DNA of 64,000 bases from Microbacterium sp. (GCF_031179285.1 NZ_JAPSHY010000007.1:62001-126000), one strand, 5' to 3'; positions 29,485-38,030 are shown, counted from the first letter of the stretch. Notes: a model not told the origin generated them from the sequence alone. A program made the numbers and translations.

Positions 29485-30858
29485 TCAGCAGCCCGCGTCA
29501 GGGTTGGCCTTGCACCAGGTGCGCCACTTCTCGATGCCCTGCTGGTGCTCCTCGTAAGTCTCGGAGAACTGCGTCTCTCCGGTGTGCAGGTCGATCGTGA
29601 CGAAGTAGAGCCACGGGCCTTCCTCCGGGTGCATCGCCGCCGCGATGGCGGCGTCATTGGGGCTGGCGATCGGGGTGACCGGAAGCCCCTCGTGGACATA
29701 GGTGTTCCAGGGGTTCGGATCCGCGAGTGCCTCGGCGGAGCTCGAGACGACGCCCTCGTGCAGCGAGCCGTAGCCGTACTGCGCCGTCGAATCCATCTGC
29801 AGCTTCATGTCGATGTCGAGCCGGTTCTGGATGACACGGGAGACCTTGCCGAAATCAGCGGTCCGCGCCTCGCGCTGGATGATCGAGGCGATGGTCAGCA
29901 CGCGCTGCGCGTCGGCCTCGGGCACGCCGGCGGTGGCGAGCGACTCCCTGGTGCGCTCCACCATGCGGGCGATCACGTCGGTGGCGGTGACCCCGGGATC
30001 GAAGGTGTAGATCGCCGGGAAGAGCCACCCCTCGAGACTCTGGGCCGAGACTCCGTAGGCAGCGGGGTCAGCGACCGCGGCCTCGAAGTCCTCGACCGGA
30101 AGCCCGAGTGTGTCGGCCATGCTCTGCAGCGACGCCGCGATCGTGCCGCCCTCGGCCATCCCGACGGTGTTCTCCAGCTTGTTGCCTTCATCTCGCAGCG
30201 CAGCCAGCGCTGCCTCTGCCGTCATCTTCTTCTGAAGCTTGTACACGCCGGGATAGAACGTGACGGCGACCGCCTCATCGATGAGGTAGTCGTAGAAGAC
30301 GTCCTCCGTCTTGGTCACTCCGGCCTCGTGCAGCGCCGTCGACACCGGCCGGCCGGTGTCGCCCTCGCGGATCGTGACCAGAGCCTCTCCGGTGGCGATA
30401 CCGGGCTCCCAGTCCTTCGGCTCGCCCCAGCCGAGAGTCTCACTGATCTTGTCGCCGTAGGTGTTCCATGCCCAGACTCCCCCGGCGGCCAGACCACCGA
30501 CGATCGCCAGGACGACGACGAGCGCGACCAGGCAGCCGCGGCGGCGCTTCTTCTTCGGCGGGCGCAGATCGGAGTCGTCATGATCGGCCTGGAACAGGTC
30601 CTCCAGCCGCCCGCTCGGTGACTCTGCGATCGGCGCGCTCGTCGACGGCACCTCGGCGGCCGCGACGGACTGGTCGGCGTCGGCATCCGGCTGCGGTGTA
30701 CCCGCCGCCTGCCGTGCCGCCCGGCGCGACCCTGGCGACGGGGCGCTGTTGTTGTCGACCGTCGGCAGCTGCTGCGTCGGCGCAGGAAGGTTCTCGAACA
30801 GGTCACCCAGACGTGCGTCCGGATCGCGCCGAGGGGAAGCACTGTCGCGTTCGGGCAT
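29485..30858 (-). CDS. mltG: Endolytic peptidoglycan transglycosylase MltG
   Basis: Membrane-bound lytic transglycosylase that cleaves nascent glycan strands and so sets their length. 457 residues from MPERDSASPRRDPDARLG, 1 base after the ruvX stop. An acidic, proline-rich cytoplasmic tail (about 1-107) ends in PPKKKRRRG, followed by one membrane helix (about 109-131) and then the LysM-like and YceG domains outside. The catalytic glutamate is in TIASIIQREA. The tail contains RLGDLF (16-21) and RLEDLF (84-89), a duplicated short motif. Cotranscribed with ruvX and aroE. Confidence 0.94.
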   Translation of the reverse strand: MPERDSASPRRDPDARLGDLFENLPAPTQQLPTVDNNSAPSPGSRRAARQAAGTPQPDADADQSVAAAEVPSTSAPIAESPSGRLEDLFQADHDDSDLRPPKKKRRRGCLVALVVVLAIVGGLAAGGVWAWNTYGDKISETLGWGEPKDWEPGIATGEALVTIREGDTGRPVSTALHEAGVTKTEDVFYDYLIDEAVAVTFYPGVYKLQKKMTAEAALAALRDEGNKLENTVGMAEGGTIAASLQSMADTLGLPVEDFEAAVADPAAYGVSAQSLEGWLFPAIYTFDPGVTATDVIARMVERTRESLATAGVPEADAQRVLTIASIIQREARTADFGKVSRVIQNRLDIDMKLQMDSTAQYGYGSLHEGVVSSSAEALADPNPWNTYVHEGLPVTPIASPNDAAIAAAMHPEEGPWLYFVTIDLHTGETQFSETYEEHQQGIEKWRTWCKANPDAGC

Positions 30859-30859
30859 C

Positions 30860-31333
30860 TCAGACGGTCTCCTCGTCGAACGGGATGGCCGCACCGGGCG
30901 GGTTTCCGGTGCTCTTCTCCGTGTCGATCGCCTGCTGCAGAAGCACCACGGCGGCGACCTGATCCACAATGCTACGAGAACTTCGCTGCGTTCTCCCCGA
31001 AGATCGGAGGGCGGCGTGTGCGCTGACAGTGCTCAACCGTTCGTCGACGAGCCGGACAGGGATCTGCGCGTGCGCCTGCAGCTGGGCCGCGAAAGCGCGT
31101 GCGTCGGTCGTCGACGGCGTGTCGGCGCCCTGCATGTTCACCGGCAGGCCGACGACGAACTCGATGGGCTCGTACTCGCGCGCGAGGTCCGCGAGCCGCT
31201 CGATCGAGGTGTCCGAACGCGGCACGGTCTCGACGGGCACGGCGAGCATCCCGTCCGGATCGCAGCGGGCGACGCCGATCCGAGCCCTACCGACGTCGAT
31301 GCCGAGCCGGACGCCCCGCCGGAATCCGCTCAC
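30860..31333 (-). CDS. ruvX: Holliday-junction-resolvase-like protein / pre-16S rRNA nuclease YqgF
   Basis: RNase-H-fold protein; the E. coli homologue matures the 5' end of 16S rRNA. 157 residues with LGIDVGRARIGVA near the N-terminus, VGLPVNMQG in the middle and VDERLST, the conserved acidic motifs. GTG start with 4-base overlap to alaS. alaS-ruvX-mltG is the standard actinobacterial order. Confidence 0.94.
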   Translation of the reverse strand: MSGFRRGVRLGIDVGRARIGVARCDPDGMLAVPVETVPRSDTSIERLADLAREYEPIEFVVGLPVNMQGADTPSTTDARAFAAQLQAHAQIPVRLVDERLSTVSAHAALRSSGRTQRSSRSIVDQVAAVVLLQQAIDTEKSTGNPPGAAIPFDEETV

Positions 31334-33990
31334 GCGCCGCGAAGCTCCTGAGTGACGGCGTCGAGCGCTGCGGGCAGCGCCGACGCGTCGGCTCCGCCTC
31401 CCTGCGCGACGTCGTCGCGGCCGCCGCCACCTCCGCCGAGCACCCCGGCGGCTCGCTTCGCGAGCGCTCCCGCCTTGGCTCCTGCGGCACGGGCAGCCTC
31501 GTTCGTGGCGACCACGACGACCGGCCGTCCGCCGATGATCCCGCCGAGGGCGACGACCGCGGCATCCGATCCCAGGCGCTCACGAACACCGAGAGCGAGC
31601 CCGCGGATGTCGTCCGCCGAGGCGATCTCTCCGAGCGAGAGCGCGGCGACGCGATGCGCGCCGACGCGCACGGCCGCGTCGGCGATCGCCGGCACGTGGC
31701 CTGCGCGTTCCTTCGCCTCGAACTGGGCGATGCGCTTCTCTGCCGCTTTGAGATTCGCGGTCAGATCGGCGATACGGCTCGCCAGCTGGTCGCGCGGCGT
31801 CTTCAACGCGGTCGTCAGCTGCGAGACGATCGCGCGCTCCGCGGCGAGCTCTCGGAACGCATCCTGACCGACCAGGGCCTCGATGCGGCGGTTCGATGCG
31901 CCGACCGACGACTCTCCGACGAGGCTGACCAGGCCGATCTCCGAACTCGAATCCACATGCGTTCCGGCACAGAGTTCACGCGACCACGGACCGCCGATGT
32001 CGACCATCCGCACCACGTCGCCGTACTTCTCGCCGAACAGCGCCATGGCGCCGGCCTCCTTGGCCTCGTCGAGCGAGACGATGCGCGTGGTGACCTCGAG
32101 GGCGTCCTGCACGGCCCGATTGGTGATCTCCTCGATCTCCGATCGGGTCTCGGCCGACAGCGCCTGCGACCACGTGAAGTCGAATCGCATGTAGCCGGCG
32201 CGGTTCAGCGACCCCGCCTGCGTCGCGGACGGACCGAGCGTGTCACGGAGCGCGGCATGCACGAGGTGCGTCGCGGAGTGCGCCTGACGCGCCGCACGGC
32301 GGTTGGCAGCATCCACGACCGTCGTCGCCGGGTCGTCGACCGAGACGCTGCCCTGCGTCACCTCGACCGTGTGGCTGATGAGCCCCGCCACCGGACGCTG
32401 CACGTCGAGCACGTCGAGCACGAAGCCGGCGCCGACGATCGTGCCCTTGTCGGCGACCTGTCCGCCGGATTCCGCGTAGAGGGTGGTCTCAGCGAGCACG
32501 ACCTCGGCGATCTGACCCTCGGCGGCTGTCTTCACCGGCTGGCCGTCGACGAGGATCCCGAGGATGCGCGACTCGACCTCGAGTTCGGAGTAGCCGTCGA
32601 ACCCGGTCTCGCCCAGCGAGCGCAGCTCGCGGTAGACCGACATGTCCGCGAGCTGGCGCTTGCGGTTGCGTGCGTCCTCCTTGGCCCGGGTGCGCTGTTC
32701 CTGCATCAATGAGTCGAAGGCCGCCCGATCGACGTCGAGCCCGGCTTCCTCCGCCACCTCGAGGGTGAGGTCGATCGGGAATCCGTAGGTGTCGTGAAGG
32801 AGGAAGGCCTCCGATCCGCTGAGGGTCGCACCGCCGCCCTTCTTCGTCTCGTCGAGCGCCAGGTCGAGGATCGTCGACCCCTGCGCCAGCGTGCGGCGGA
32901 ACGTCTCCTCCTCCGCGAACGCGGAGGCGGACAGCGTCGACCAGTCCTTCTCGAGCACCGGGTACGCCGTCTTCATGGCATCGCGAGACGCGGCGAACAG
33001 CTCGGGGAACACCGGTTCGTCCACTCCGAGCAGTCGCATCGAACGAACGGTGCGGCGCATGAGGCGTCGCAGGATGTAACCGCGGCCCTCGTTCGACGGG
33101 CGGACGCCGTCGGACAGCAGCATGAGCGACGAGCGGACGTGGTCGGCGATCACCCGGAAACGGACGTCGTCTTCGTGCACCGCGCCGTAGCGGCGACCGG
33201 AGAGTTCGACGGCGCGATCGAGCACCGGGCGTACCTGATCGCTCTCGTACATGTTCTCGACGCCCTGCTTGAGGAACGCCACGCGCTCGAGTCCCATCCC
33301 GGTGTCGATGTTCTTCTGCGGAAGCTCCCCGACGATGTCGAACTCGGTCTTGCCGCGGATGTTCTCGATGAAGTCCTGCATGAACACGAGATTCCAGATC
33401 TCGAGGAAGCGGGAGTCGTCGGCTGCGGGTCCACCGTCTCTGCCATAGGCCGGGCCCCGGTCGAAGAAGATTTCCGAATCGGGACCGCCGGGTCCGGGCT
33501 GGCCCGTGTTCCAGTAGTTGTCGGCGCGACCCAGACGCTGAATGCGCTCGGGCTTCAGCCCGATGATGTCGCGCCAGATCGCCTCGGCCTCATCGTCGGT
33601 CTCGTACACCGTGACCCAGAGGTCCTTCTCATCGAACGCGAGGCCTCCGTCTGCCTCGGATGATGTCAGCAGCTCCCACGCGTAGCGGATCGCGCCCTCT
33701 TTGAAGTAGTCGCCGAACGACCAGTTCCCGAGCATCTGGAAGAACGTTCCGTGGCGGGCTGTCTTGCCCACCTCTTCGATGTCGTTGGTGCGGATGCACT
33801 TCTGCAGATCTGCGATCCGCGGGTGCGGCGCCGGCACCACCCCGGTGAGATACGGGATCATCGGCACCATGCCCGCCACCGTGAACAGCAGCGTCGGGTC
33901 GTCGCTCACGAGCGAGGAGGAAGGGACGATGACGTGGTCGTTCTTCTCGAAGAAGTCGAGATAGCGCTGCGCGATCTCCGCAGTTTTCAT
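31330..33990 (-). CDS. alaS: Alanyl-tRNA synthetase
   Basis: Charges tRNA-Ala. 886 residues from MKTAEIAQRYLDFFEKNDH; the open frame continues upstream but only this start fits the family. The class II core contains TLLFTVAGMVPMIPYL, the middle includes GFPIDLTLEVAEEAG, and the editing domain has HSATHLVHAALR and CAGTHVDSS. A glycine-rich C-Ala end (GGGGGGRDD) closes the protein. Followed by ruvX with a GTGA overlap. Confidence 0.97.
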   Translation of the reverse strand: MKTAEIAQRYLDFFEKNDHVIVPSSSLVSDDPTLLFTVAGMVPMIPYLTGVVPAPHPRIADLQKCIRTNDIEEVGKTARHGTFFQMLGNWSFGDYFKEGAIRYAWELLTSSEADGGLAFDEKDLWVTVYETDDEAEAIWRDIIGLKPERIQRLGRADNYWNTGQPGPGGPDSEIFFDRGPAYGRDGGPAADDSRFLEIWNLVFMQDFIENIRGKTEFDIVGELPQKNIDTGMGLERVAFLKQGVENMYESDQVRPVLDRAVELSGRRYGAVHEDDVRFRVIADHVRSSLMLLSDGVRPSNEGRGYILRRLMRRTVRSMRLLGVDEPVFPELFAASRDAMKTAYPVLEKDWSTLSASAFAEEETFRRTLAQGSTILDLALDETKKGGGATLSGSEAFLLHDTYGFPIDLTLEVAEEAGLDVDRAAFDSLMQEQRTRAKEDARNRKRQLADMSVYRELRSLGETGFDGYSELEVESRILGILVDGQPVKTAAEGQIAEVVLAETTLYAESGGQVADKGTIVGAGFVLDVLDVQRPVAGLISHTVEVTQGSVSVDDPATTVVDAANRRAARQAHSATHLVHAALRDTLGPSATQAGSLNRAGYMRFDFTWSQALSAETRSEIEEITNRAVQDALEVTTRIVSLDEAKEAGAMALFGEKYGDVVRMVDIGGPWSRELCAGTHVDSSSEIGLVSLVGESSVGASNRRIEALVGQDAFRELAAERAIVSQLTTALKTPRDQLASRIADLTANLKAAEKRIAQFEAKERAGHVPAIADAAVRVGAHRVAALSLGEIASADDIRGLALGVRERLGSDAAVVALGGIIGGRPVVVVATNEAARAAGAKAGALAKRAAGVLGGGGGGRDDVAQGGGADASALPAALDAVTQELRGA

Positions 33991-34057
33991 AGTGGTGCCG
34001 GGTGTCCTTGCGTGTGAAGTGTGAGAGTTCGCGCGTGCGCGTCGCGGGGCGAGGGGG

Positions 34058-34246
34058 TCAGTCGTCGCCCGGCTCGGTGAGCCGCGCCTGCTGCTCCCGG
34101 TAGGAGTCGCCGATGATCGCGGTGAAACCGTTGATCCTGGCATCGACCTCGGCGAGGATGTCGTGGCCGCGGGGATCCTTGTTCATGAAATGGGCGGCGA
34201 CGAAACCACCGATCACGCCGATCAGGAACCACAGCACGTTCTTCAT
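34058..34246 (-). CDS. Small single-pass membrane protein upstream of alaS
   Basis: 62 residues: an N-terminal membrane helix (NVLWFLIGVIGGFVAAHFM, about 3-21), then a charged cytoplasmic stretch containing RGHDILAEVDARINGF. GAGG stands 9 bases before the ATG and TACGAT upstream (34289-34294) could be a -10. I do not know its function. It sits between the rpsD terminator and alaS and codon use matches the neighbours, so I regard it as real. Confidence 0.75.
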   Translation of the reverse strand: MKNVLWFLIGVIGGFVAAHFMNKDPRGHDILAEVDARINGFTAIIGDSYREQQARLTEPGDD

Positions 34247-34304
34247 GTCGAAATCCTCGCCCTCTGCCCGCGGAGACGCGGTGTGTCCATCGTAGGCCGA
34301 AACG

Positions 34305-34338
34305 ACAAGAGGCGTCGGGAACCCCCGACGCCTCTTGT
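34305..34338 (-). terminator. Terminator after rpsD
   Basis: Perfect 15-base inverted repeat ACAAGAGGCGTCGGG / CCCGACGCCTCTTGT with a 4-base AACC loop, 27 bases after the rpsD stop. It is followed on the minus strand by CGTTTCGG, so the U-run is poor, as is usual at high GC. Strongest hairpin in the window. Confidence 0.85.
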
Positions 34339-34365
34339 ATGACAGGTTCGAACCCGCCGGAATGC

Positions 34366-34995
34366 TCAGCGAGCCGCGTAGTACTCGACGACGAGCTGCA
34401 CTTCGCAGGTCACGGGGACCTCGGCGCGCTTCGGGCGACGCACGAGACGCGCCTCAAGCTTGTCGAGCTCGACCTCGAGGTAACCCGGAACGGGGGGAAG
34501 CACCTCGGCGTGACCGCCGGCTGCGGCCACCTGGAAGGGCTCGGTGCCCTCGCTCTTGGGCTTGACGTGGATGAGCTGACCCGGCTTCACGCGGAAGGAC
34601 GGGCGGTCGACGAGCTGGCCGTCGACCATGATGTGGCGGTGCACGACGAGCTGGCGCGCCTGCGCGGTGGTGCGGGCGAAGCCCGAACGCACGACGAGGG
34701 CGTCGAGGCGCATCTCGAGCAGCTCGACCAGGTTCTCACCGGTCAGGCCGTCGCGACGGCGTGCCTCATTGAACGTGTTGCGCATCTGCTTCTCGCGGAT
34801 GCCGTACTGCTCGCGCAGACGCTGCTTCTCACGCAGACGCACAGCGTAGTCGCTGTCCGTCTTGCGCTTCGTGCGGCCGTGCTCTCCGGGAGCGTACGGG
34901 CGCTTCTCGAGGTAGCGGGCGGCCTTCGGGGTGAGCGGGATGCCGAGGGCGCGGGACAGGCGGACCTTGCGGCGGTCCTGGGACTTCGTGGTCAC
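34366..34995 (-). CDS. rpsD: 30S ribosomal protein S4
   Basis: Primary 16S rRNA-binding protein. 209 residues; DRRKVRLSRALGIPLTPKAARYLEKRPYAPGEHG at the N-terminus lacks the zinc cysteines (zinc-free form). The S4 RNA-binding domain follows (RLDALVVRSGFARTTAQARQLVVHRHIMVDG). It stands alone here rather than in the alpha operon, typical of many actinobacteria, with its own terminator and a 180-base upstream gap. GTG start. Confidence 0.97.
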   Translation of the reverse strand: MTTKSQDRRKVRLSRALGIPLTPKAARYLEKRPYAPGEHGRTKRKTDSDYAVRLREKQRLREQYGIREKQMRNTFNEARRRDGLTGENLVELLEMRLDALVVRSGFARTTAQARQLVVHRHIMVDGQLVDRPSFRVKPGQLIHVKPKSEGTEPFQVAAAGGHAEVLPPVPGYLEVELDKLEARLVRRPKRAEVPVTCEVQLVVEYYAAR

Positions 34996-35060
34996 GAAGT
35001 GTTCCTTCCGATGACGTGGACGTGTCTTTCACGACTCACGGACGTATCTCCCCCGCCGGC

Positions 35061-35146
35061 CCTTCCGTGTGCACGCCGGGGCACGAAGGAAGGTGAGTGA
35101 GAGCGAGGGGATGCCCGAAAACTGTGTTTCGAGCCGGTCAAGTCTA
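35061..35146 (-). promoter_or_regulatory. rpsD upstream region: candidate -10 and leader hairpin
   Basis: The 182 bases between rarA and rpsD contain TAGACT (35141-35146, minus) as a likely -10. In the predicted leader there is an imperfect inverted repeat with arms CCTTCCGTG and CACGAAGG (about 35061-35088). S4 autoregulates in several bacteria through its leader, so this could be a control element, or it could be a weak terminator for rarA. I cannot decide from sequence. Confidence 0.35.
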
Positions 35147-35177
35147 ACAGATCAGCGGAACGGCGGTCCGTACGCGA

Positions 35178-36545
35178 TCAGCGGTCCTCGAGGATGCGTC
35201 GGATCTTCTCGAGCCGTGCGGCGATGTCGCGCTCGGCGCCCAGCTGCTTGGGCTCGTAGTATCGCCGGCCGTCGAGCTCGTCGGGAAGGTACTGCTGCGG
35301 CACGACGCCGTACTCGCTGTCGTGCGAATAGACGTATCCCTTGCCGTGCCCGAGGCGCTTGGCCCCTGAATAGTGCGCATCGCGCAGATGCAGCGGCACT
35401 CGGCCGAACCCTCCGGAGCGGATATCGGCGATCGCGGCGTCGATGCCCGTGTACGCCGCGTTCGACTTCGCCGTCGTCGCGAGGTAGACCGTCGCCTCAG
35501 CCAGCGGAATCCGACCCTCCGGCATGCCGATGAACGCCACGGCATCGGCGGCGGCCACGGCGATGACGAGACCCTGCGGGTCTGCGAGCCCGACGTCCTC
35601 GGACGCCGAGATGACAAGACGACGGGCGATGAAACGAGGGTCTTCGCCGGCCTCGATCATCCGCGCGAGGTAGTGCAGCGCGGCATCCGGGTCGGAGCCG
35701 CGGATCGACTTGATGAACGCGCTGATGACGTCATAGTGCTCATCCCCCTGCCTGTCGTACCGCAGCAGGGCGCGATCGACCGCCTGCGCGACGTCGTCTG
35801 CGCTGATCTCGGGCGGCGAGACGGGATGATCGTCATCGTCATCGTCATCGTCATTCTCGTCGGTGACGTGCGAGAGCGCGACAGCCGCGCCCGCTTCGAG
35901 ACCGGTGAGGGCTCGCCTGGCATCTCCCGAGGCGAGCCGGATCAAGGCCCCCCGGGCTTCCGCGGACAGCGTCACCGCACCGTTGAGCCCTCGGGGATCG
36001 GTGACCGCGCGGTCGACGAGCACTCCGATGTCGTCGTCCGTGAGCGCGTGCAGGGTCAGCAGCAGCGAGCGGGACAGCAGCGGCGAGATCACCGAGAACG
36101 ACGGATTCTCCGTCGTCGCGGCGATGAGGATGACCCAGCCGTTCTCCACGCCCGGAAGCAGGGCATCCTGCTGCGCCTTGGTGAACCGATGGATCTCATC
36201 GAGGAAGAGGATCGTCGTCTGGCCGTACAGGTCGCGCTGGGTGATCGCCTCCTGCATCACCTCGCGGACGTCCTTCACACCGGCGGTGATGGCGGAGAGC
36301 TCGACGAAGCGGCGTCCGGACGACCGCGCGATCGCCTGCGCGAGCGTGGTCTTGCCGGTGCCGGGAGGACCCCAGAGAATGATCGACACCGCACCGGGAG
36401 AGGCCGCATCGGGATCGGCGAGAGCGACGATCGGAGAGCCCGACCGCAGGAGGTGCTGCTGGCCGGCGACCTCGGCGAGCGAGATCGGTCGCATCCGCAC
36501 GGCGAGCGGGGTCTGCCCGGAGAGCAGAGCGGCGGCGGAGGTCAT
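35178..36545 (-). CDS. rarA: Replication-associated recombination protein RarA (MgsA/WRIP1 family)
   Basis: AAA+ ATPase acting at stalled replication forks. 455 residues: PLAVRMRPISLAEVAGQQHLL, Walker A WGPPGTGKTTLA, Walker B FLDEIHRF, sensor ATTENPSF, then the C-terminal tetramerisation domain (SDPDAALHYLARMIEAGEDPRFIARRL). Odd: an Asp-rich insertion (DENDDDDDDDDH, about residues 228-240) encoded by a hexamer tandem repeat, between the AAA+ core and the C-terminal part. TAGCCT six bases before the ATG predicts a leaderless mRNA. Confidence 0.95.
   Translation of the reverse strand: MTSAAALLSGQTPLAVRMRPISLAEVAGQQHLLRSGSPIVALADPDAASPGAVSIILWGPPGTGKTTLAQAIARSSGRRFVELSAITAGVKDVREVMQEAITQRDLYGQTTILFLDEIHRFTKAQQDALLPGVENGWVILIAATTENPSFSVISPLLSRSLLLTLHALTDDDIGVLVDRAVTDPRGLNGAVTLSAEARGALIRLASGDARRALTGLEAGAAVALSHVTDENDDDDDDDDHPVSPPEISADDVAQAVDRALLRYDRQGDEHYDVISAFIKSIRGSDPDAALHYLARMIEAGEDPRFIARRLVISASEDVGLADPQGLVIAVAAADAVAFIGMPEGRIPLAEATVYLATTAKSNAAYTGIDAAIADIRSGGFGRVPLHLRDAHYSGAKRLGHGKGYVYSHDSEYGVVPQQYLPDELDGRRYYEPKQLGAERDIAARLEKIRRILEDR
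35831..35854. repeat. Tandem hexamer CGTCAT x4 inside rarA
   Basis: Four perfect copies of CGTCAT in a row. On the coding strand they give repeated GATGAC codons, making the Asp tract of RarA. Flanking bases extend the pattern imperfectly. Being a multiple of 3, copy-number changes would keep the frame. Confidence 0.9.
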
Positions 36546-36551
36546 CCTCCC

Positions 36552-36557
36552 AGGCTA
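36552..36557 (-). promoter_or_regulatory. Candidate -10 for leaderless rarA
   Basis: TAGCCT on the minus strand with exactly 6 bases (GGGAGG) before the rarA ATG. The GGGAGG abuts the ATG with no spacer, too close to act as a ribosome binding site, which favours leaderless initiation. Confidence 0.45.
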
Positions 36558-36583
36558 ATGCGCGCCTCCGACGTCGACGGCGG

Positions 36584-36589
36584 TAGGCT
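36584..36589 (+). promoter_or_regulatory. Candidate -10 for the small membrane protein gene
   Basis: TAGGCT, 42 bases before the ATG at 36632; the transcript would include the GGAGGAGGAG ribosome binding site. Weak evidence alone. Confidence 0.3.
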
Positions 36590-36631
36590 CGCATGCGGCG
36601 CCCACGGGTGGGCCCGGAGGAGGAGAACGGC

Positions 36632-36937
36632 ATGGCCGGACGTGGTCCGAGAGGTGACCAGCGAGCACGCACCGAAGCGGAACGCGCGCGGGTGTATGCC
36701 GCACGACGCGCGTGGCACGAAGGACTGGGGCGTCGCCGCGTGCGCGACAACACGGTCGCGGGCGTCGCAGGAGCGCTGATCCTCGCCGCCGTCATCGCCA
36801 GCCAGGTCGTGCACGCGCAGGTCACCGCACCCGAACCCGAGCCCACGCCGAGCATTTCGCCGACGCCGGTCGAGACGCCCGTCGAGACCCCGGCACCGAT
36901 CCCCTCCGACACGCCCGCCGAGACACCCGCTCCGTAA
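36632..36937 (+). CDS. Small membrane protein with Pro/Thr/Glu-rich C-terminus
   Basis: 101 residues. A basic N-terminal cytoplasmic part (about 1-40, MAGRGPRGDQRARTEAERAR) precedes one membrane helix (about 41-61, VAGVAGALILAAVIASQVVHA). The tail outside is made almost only of Pro, Thr, Glu, Val and Ala (ETPVETPAPIPSDTPAETPAP). GGAGGAGGAG precedes the ATG. I recognise no family with assigned function; the tail looks like a cell-wall spacer. Divergent from rarA, upstream of nirC. Confidence 0.75.
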   Translation: MAGRGPRGDQRARTEAERARVYAARRAWHEGLGRRRVRDNTVAGVAGALILAAVIASQVVHAQVTAPEPEPTPSISPTPVETPVETPAPIPSDTPAETPAP

Positions 36938-36959
36938 CGCGACTCCCGCTCACGCGCCA

Positions 36960-36997
36960 CTCGGGCCGATGTGAGCGAAACGCTTCACGCCTGTAAC
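36960..36997 (-). promoter_or_regulatory. GlnR/OmpR-type phased half-site array upstream of nirC
   Basis: On the minus strand: GTTAC-N6-GAAGC-N6-CTCAC-N6-CCGAG, 11-base phase. The first site matches the actinobacterial GlnR a-site gTnAC, the second is close to the b-site GaAAc, the third is close to the a-site; the fourth does not match. A weak hairpin (GTGAGCG/CGCTTCAC) overlaps it and may instead terminate the upstream gene. Located 83-120 bases before nirC. Confidence 0.4.
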
Positions 36998-37079
36998 GCG
37001 GAAGGCCCCCGCAGGAAACGACGCTGAGCCACGCTGGTCGCAGCCGAGCTCAATGCTCCTTTTCCCGTGGAGGTCGCCC

Positions 37080-37988
37080 GTGTCCTACGTCAAGCCCGCC
37101 GAACTCGTCACCCGCATGGTCGACGCCGGTGCCTACAAACTCCAGATGTCCACCCGCGACACGCTCATCCGTTCGTTCATGGGCGCTGCCCTTCTCACGA
37201 TCGCCGCGGCCTTCGCGGTGACGGTGTCCACGAACACCGGCCAGCCGCTGCTCGGGGCGTTGCTGTTCCCGGTCGGCTTCGTCATGCTGTATCTGCTCGG
37301 GTACGACCTGCTCACCGGCGTCTTCACGTTGACCCCGCTCGCTCTTCTCGACAGGCGTCCGGGCGCGACTTTAGGGAGCATGTTCCGGAACTGGGGTCTG
37401 GTCTTCGTCGGCAACTTCGGCGGCGCGTTCATGGTCGCCATCCTCATGGCCGTGTACTTCACCTACGGCTTCGCCACCGAGCCGAGTGCCGTCGGGCACG
37501 CGATCGGAGAAATCGGTCATGGGCGCACCGTCGGATACGCCGATCACGGTGCCGCCGGCATGCTCACGCTGTTCATCCGTGGTGTGCTGTGCAACTGGAT
37601 GGTCTCGACCGGCGTCGTCCTGGCGATGATCTCGGACAACGTTCTCGGCAAGATCGTCGCCATGTGGTTGCCGATCATGCTGTTCTTCTACATGGGCTTC
37701 GAGCATTCGATCGTCAACATGTTCCTGTTCCCGTCGGGGCTGCTCCTCGGCGCCGACTTCACGATCATGGACTACCTCATCTGGAACGAGATCCCCACCG
37801 TGTTCGGCAATCTCGTCGGAGGACTCCTTTTCGTCGGCCTCCCGCTCTACCTGACGCACGGGCGCACCTCGACGCGCAAGGTCCGCGCACCCCGCGCCGG
37901 CCGCATCTCCGCGGCTCGCGGGCAGGTCGGCGCGCCGAAGCAACCGGTACTCGCAGATCGCGTGGCTGAGCCCGCGAACGCCGGCTGA
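37080..37988 (+). CDS. nirC: Formate/nitrite transporter family protein, probable nitrite channel NirC
   Basis: Six-helix FNT-family channel for small anions such as nitrite. 302 residues from the GTG at 37080, which has GTGGAGG 7 bases upstream; an ATG 27 bases earlier lies before that site. Visible: an amphipathic N-terminus (VKPAELVTRMVDAGAYKLQMSTRD), the GNFGGAFM and GVLCNWMV helices with re-entrant regions, FEHSIVNMFLFPSGLLLG near the end, and a basic tail rich in Arg. Adjacent to the nitrite reductase genes, which makes nitrite the likeliest substrate. Terminator follows at once. Confidence 0.88.
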   Translation: MSYVKPAELVTRMVDAGAYKLQMSTRDTLIRSFMGAALLTIAAAFAVTVSTNTGQPLLGALLFPVGFVMLYLLGYDLLTGVFTLTPLALLDRRPGATLGSMFRNWGLVFVGNFGGAFMVAILMAVYFTYGFATEPSAVGHAIGEIGHGRTVGYADHGAAGMLTLFIRGVLCNWMVSTGVVLAMISDNVLGKIVAMWLPIMLFFYMGFEHSIVNMFLFPSGLLLGADFTIMDYLIWNEIPTVFGNLVGGLLFVGLPLYLTHGRTSTRKVRAPRAGRISAARGQVGAPKQPVLADRVAEPANAG

Positions 37989-38005
37989 TCCTGCCGACGT
38001 CGGTG

Positions 38006-38030
38006 CCCGGTGAGCGTCGCGCTCACCGGG
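38006..38030 (+). terminator. Terminator after nirC (possibly bidirectional)
   Basis: Perfect 11-base inverted repeat CCCGGTGAGCG / CGCTCACCGGG with a 3-base loop, 17 bases after the nirC stop. hemD converges on it from the other side 60 bases away. No U-run. Confidence 0.7.

Noticed and set aside
28768..30621. Plus-strand open frame opposite aroE and mltG (over 600 codons).
   Set aside because: No family resemblance and crosses two confident genes on the other strand.
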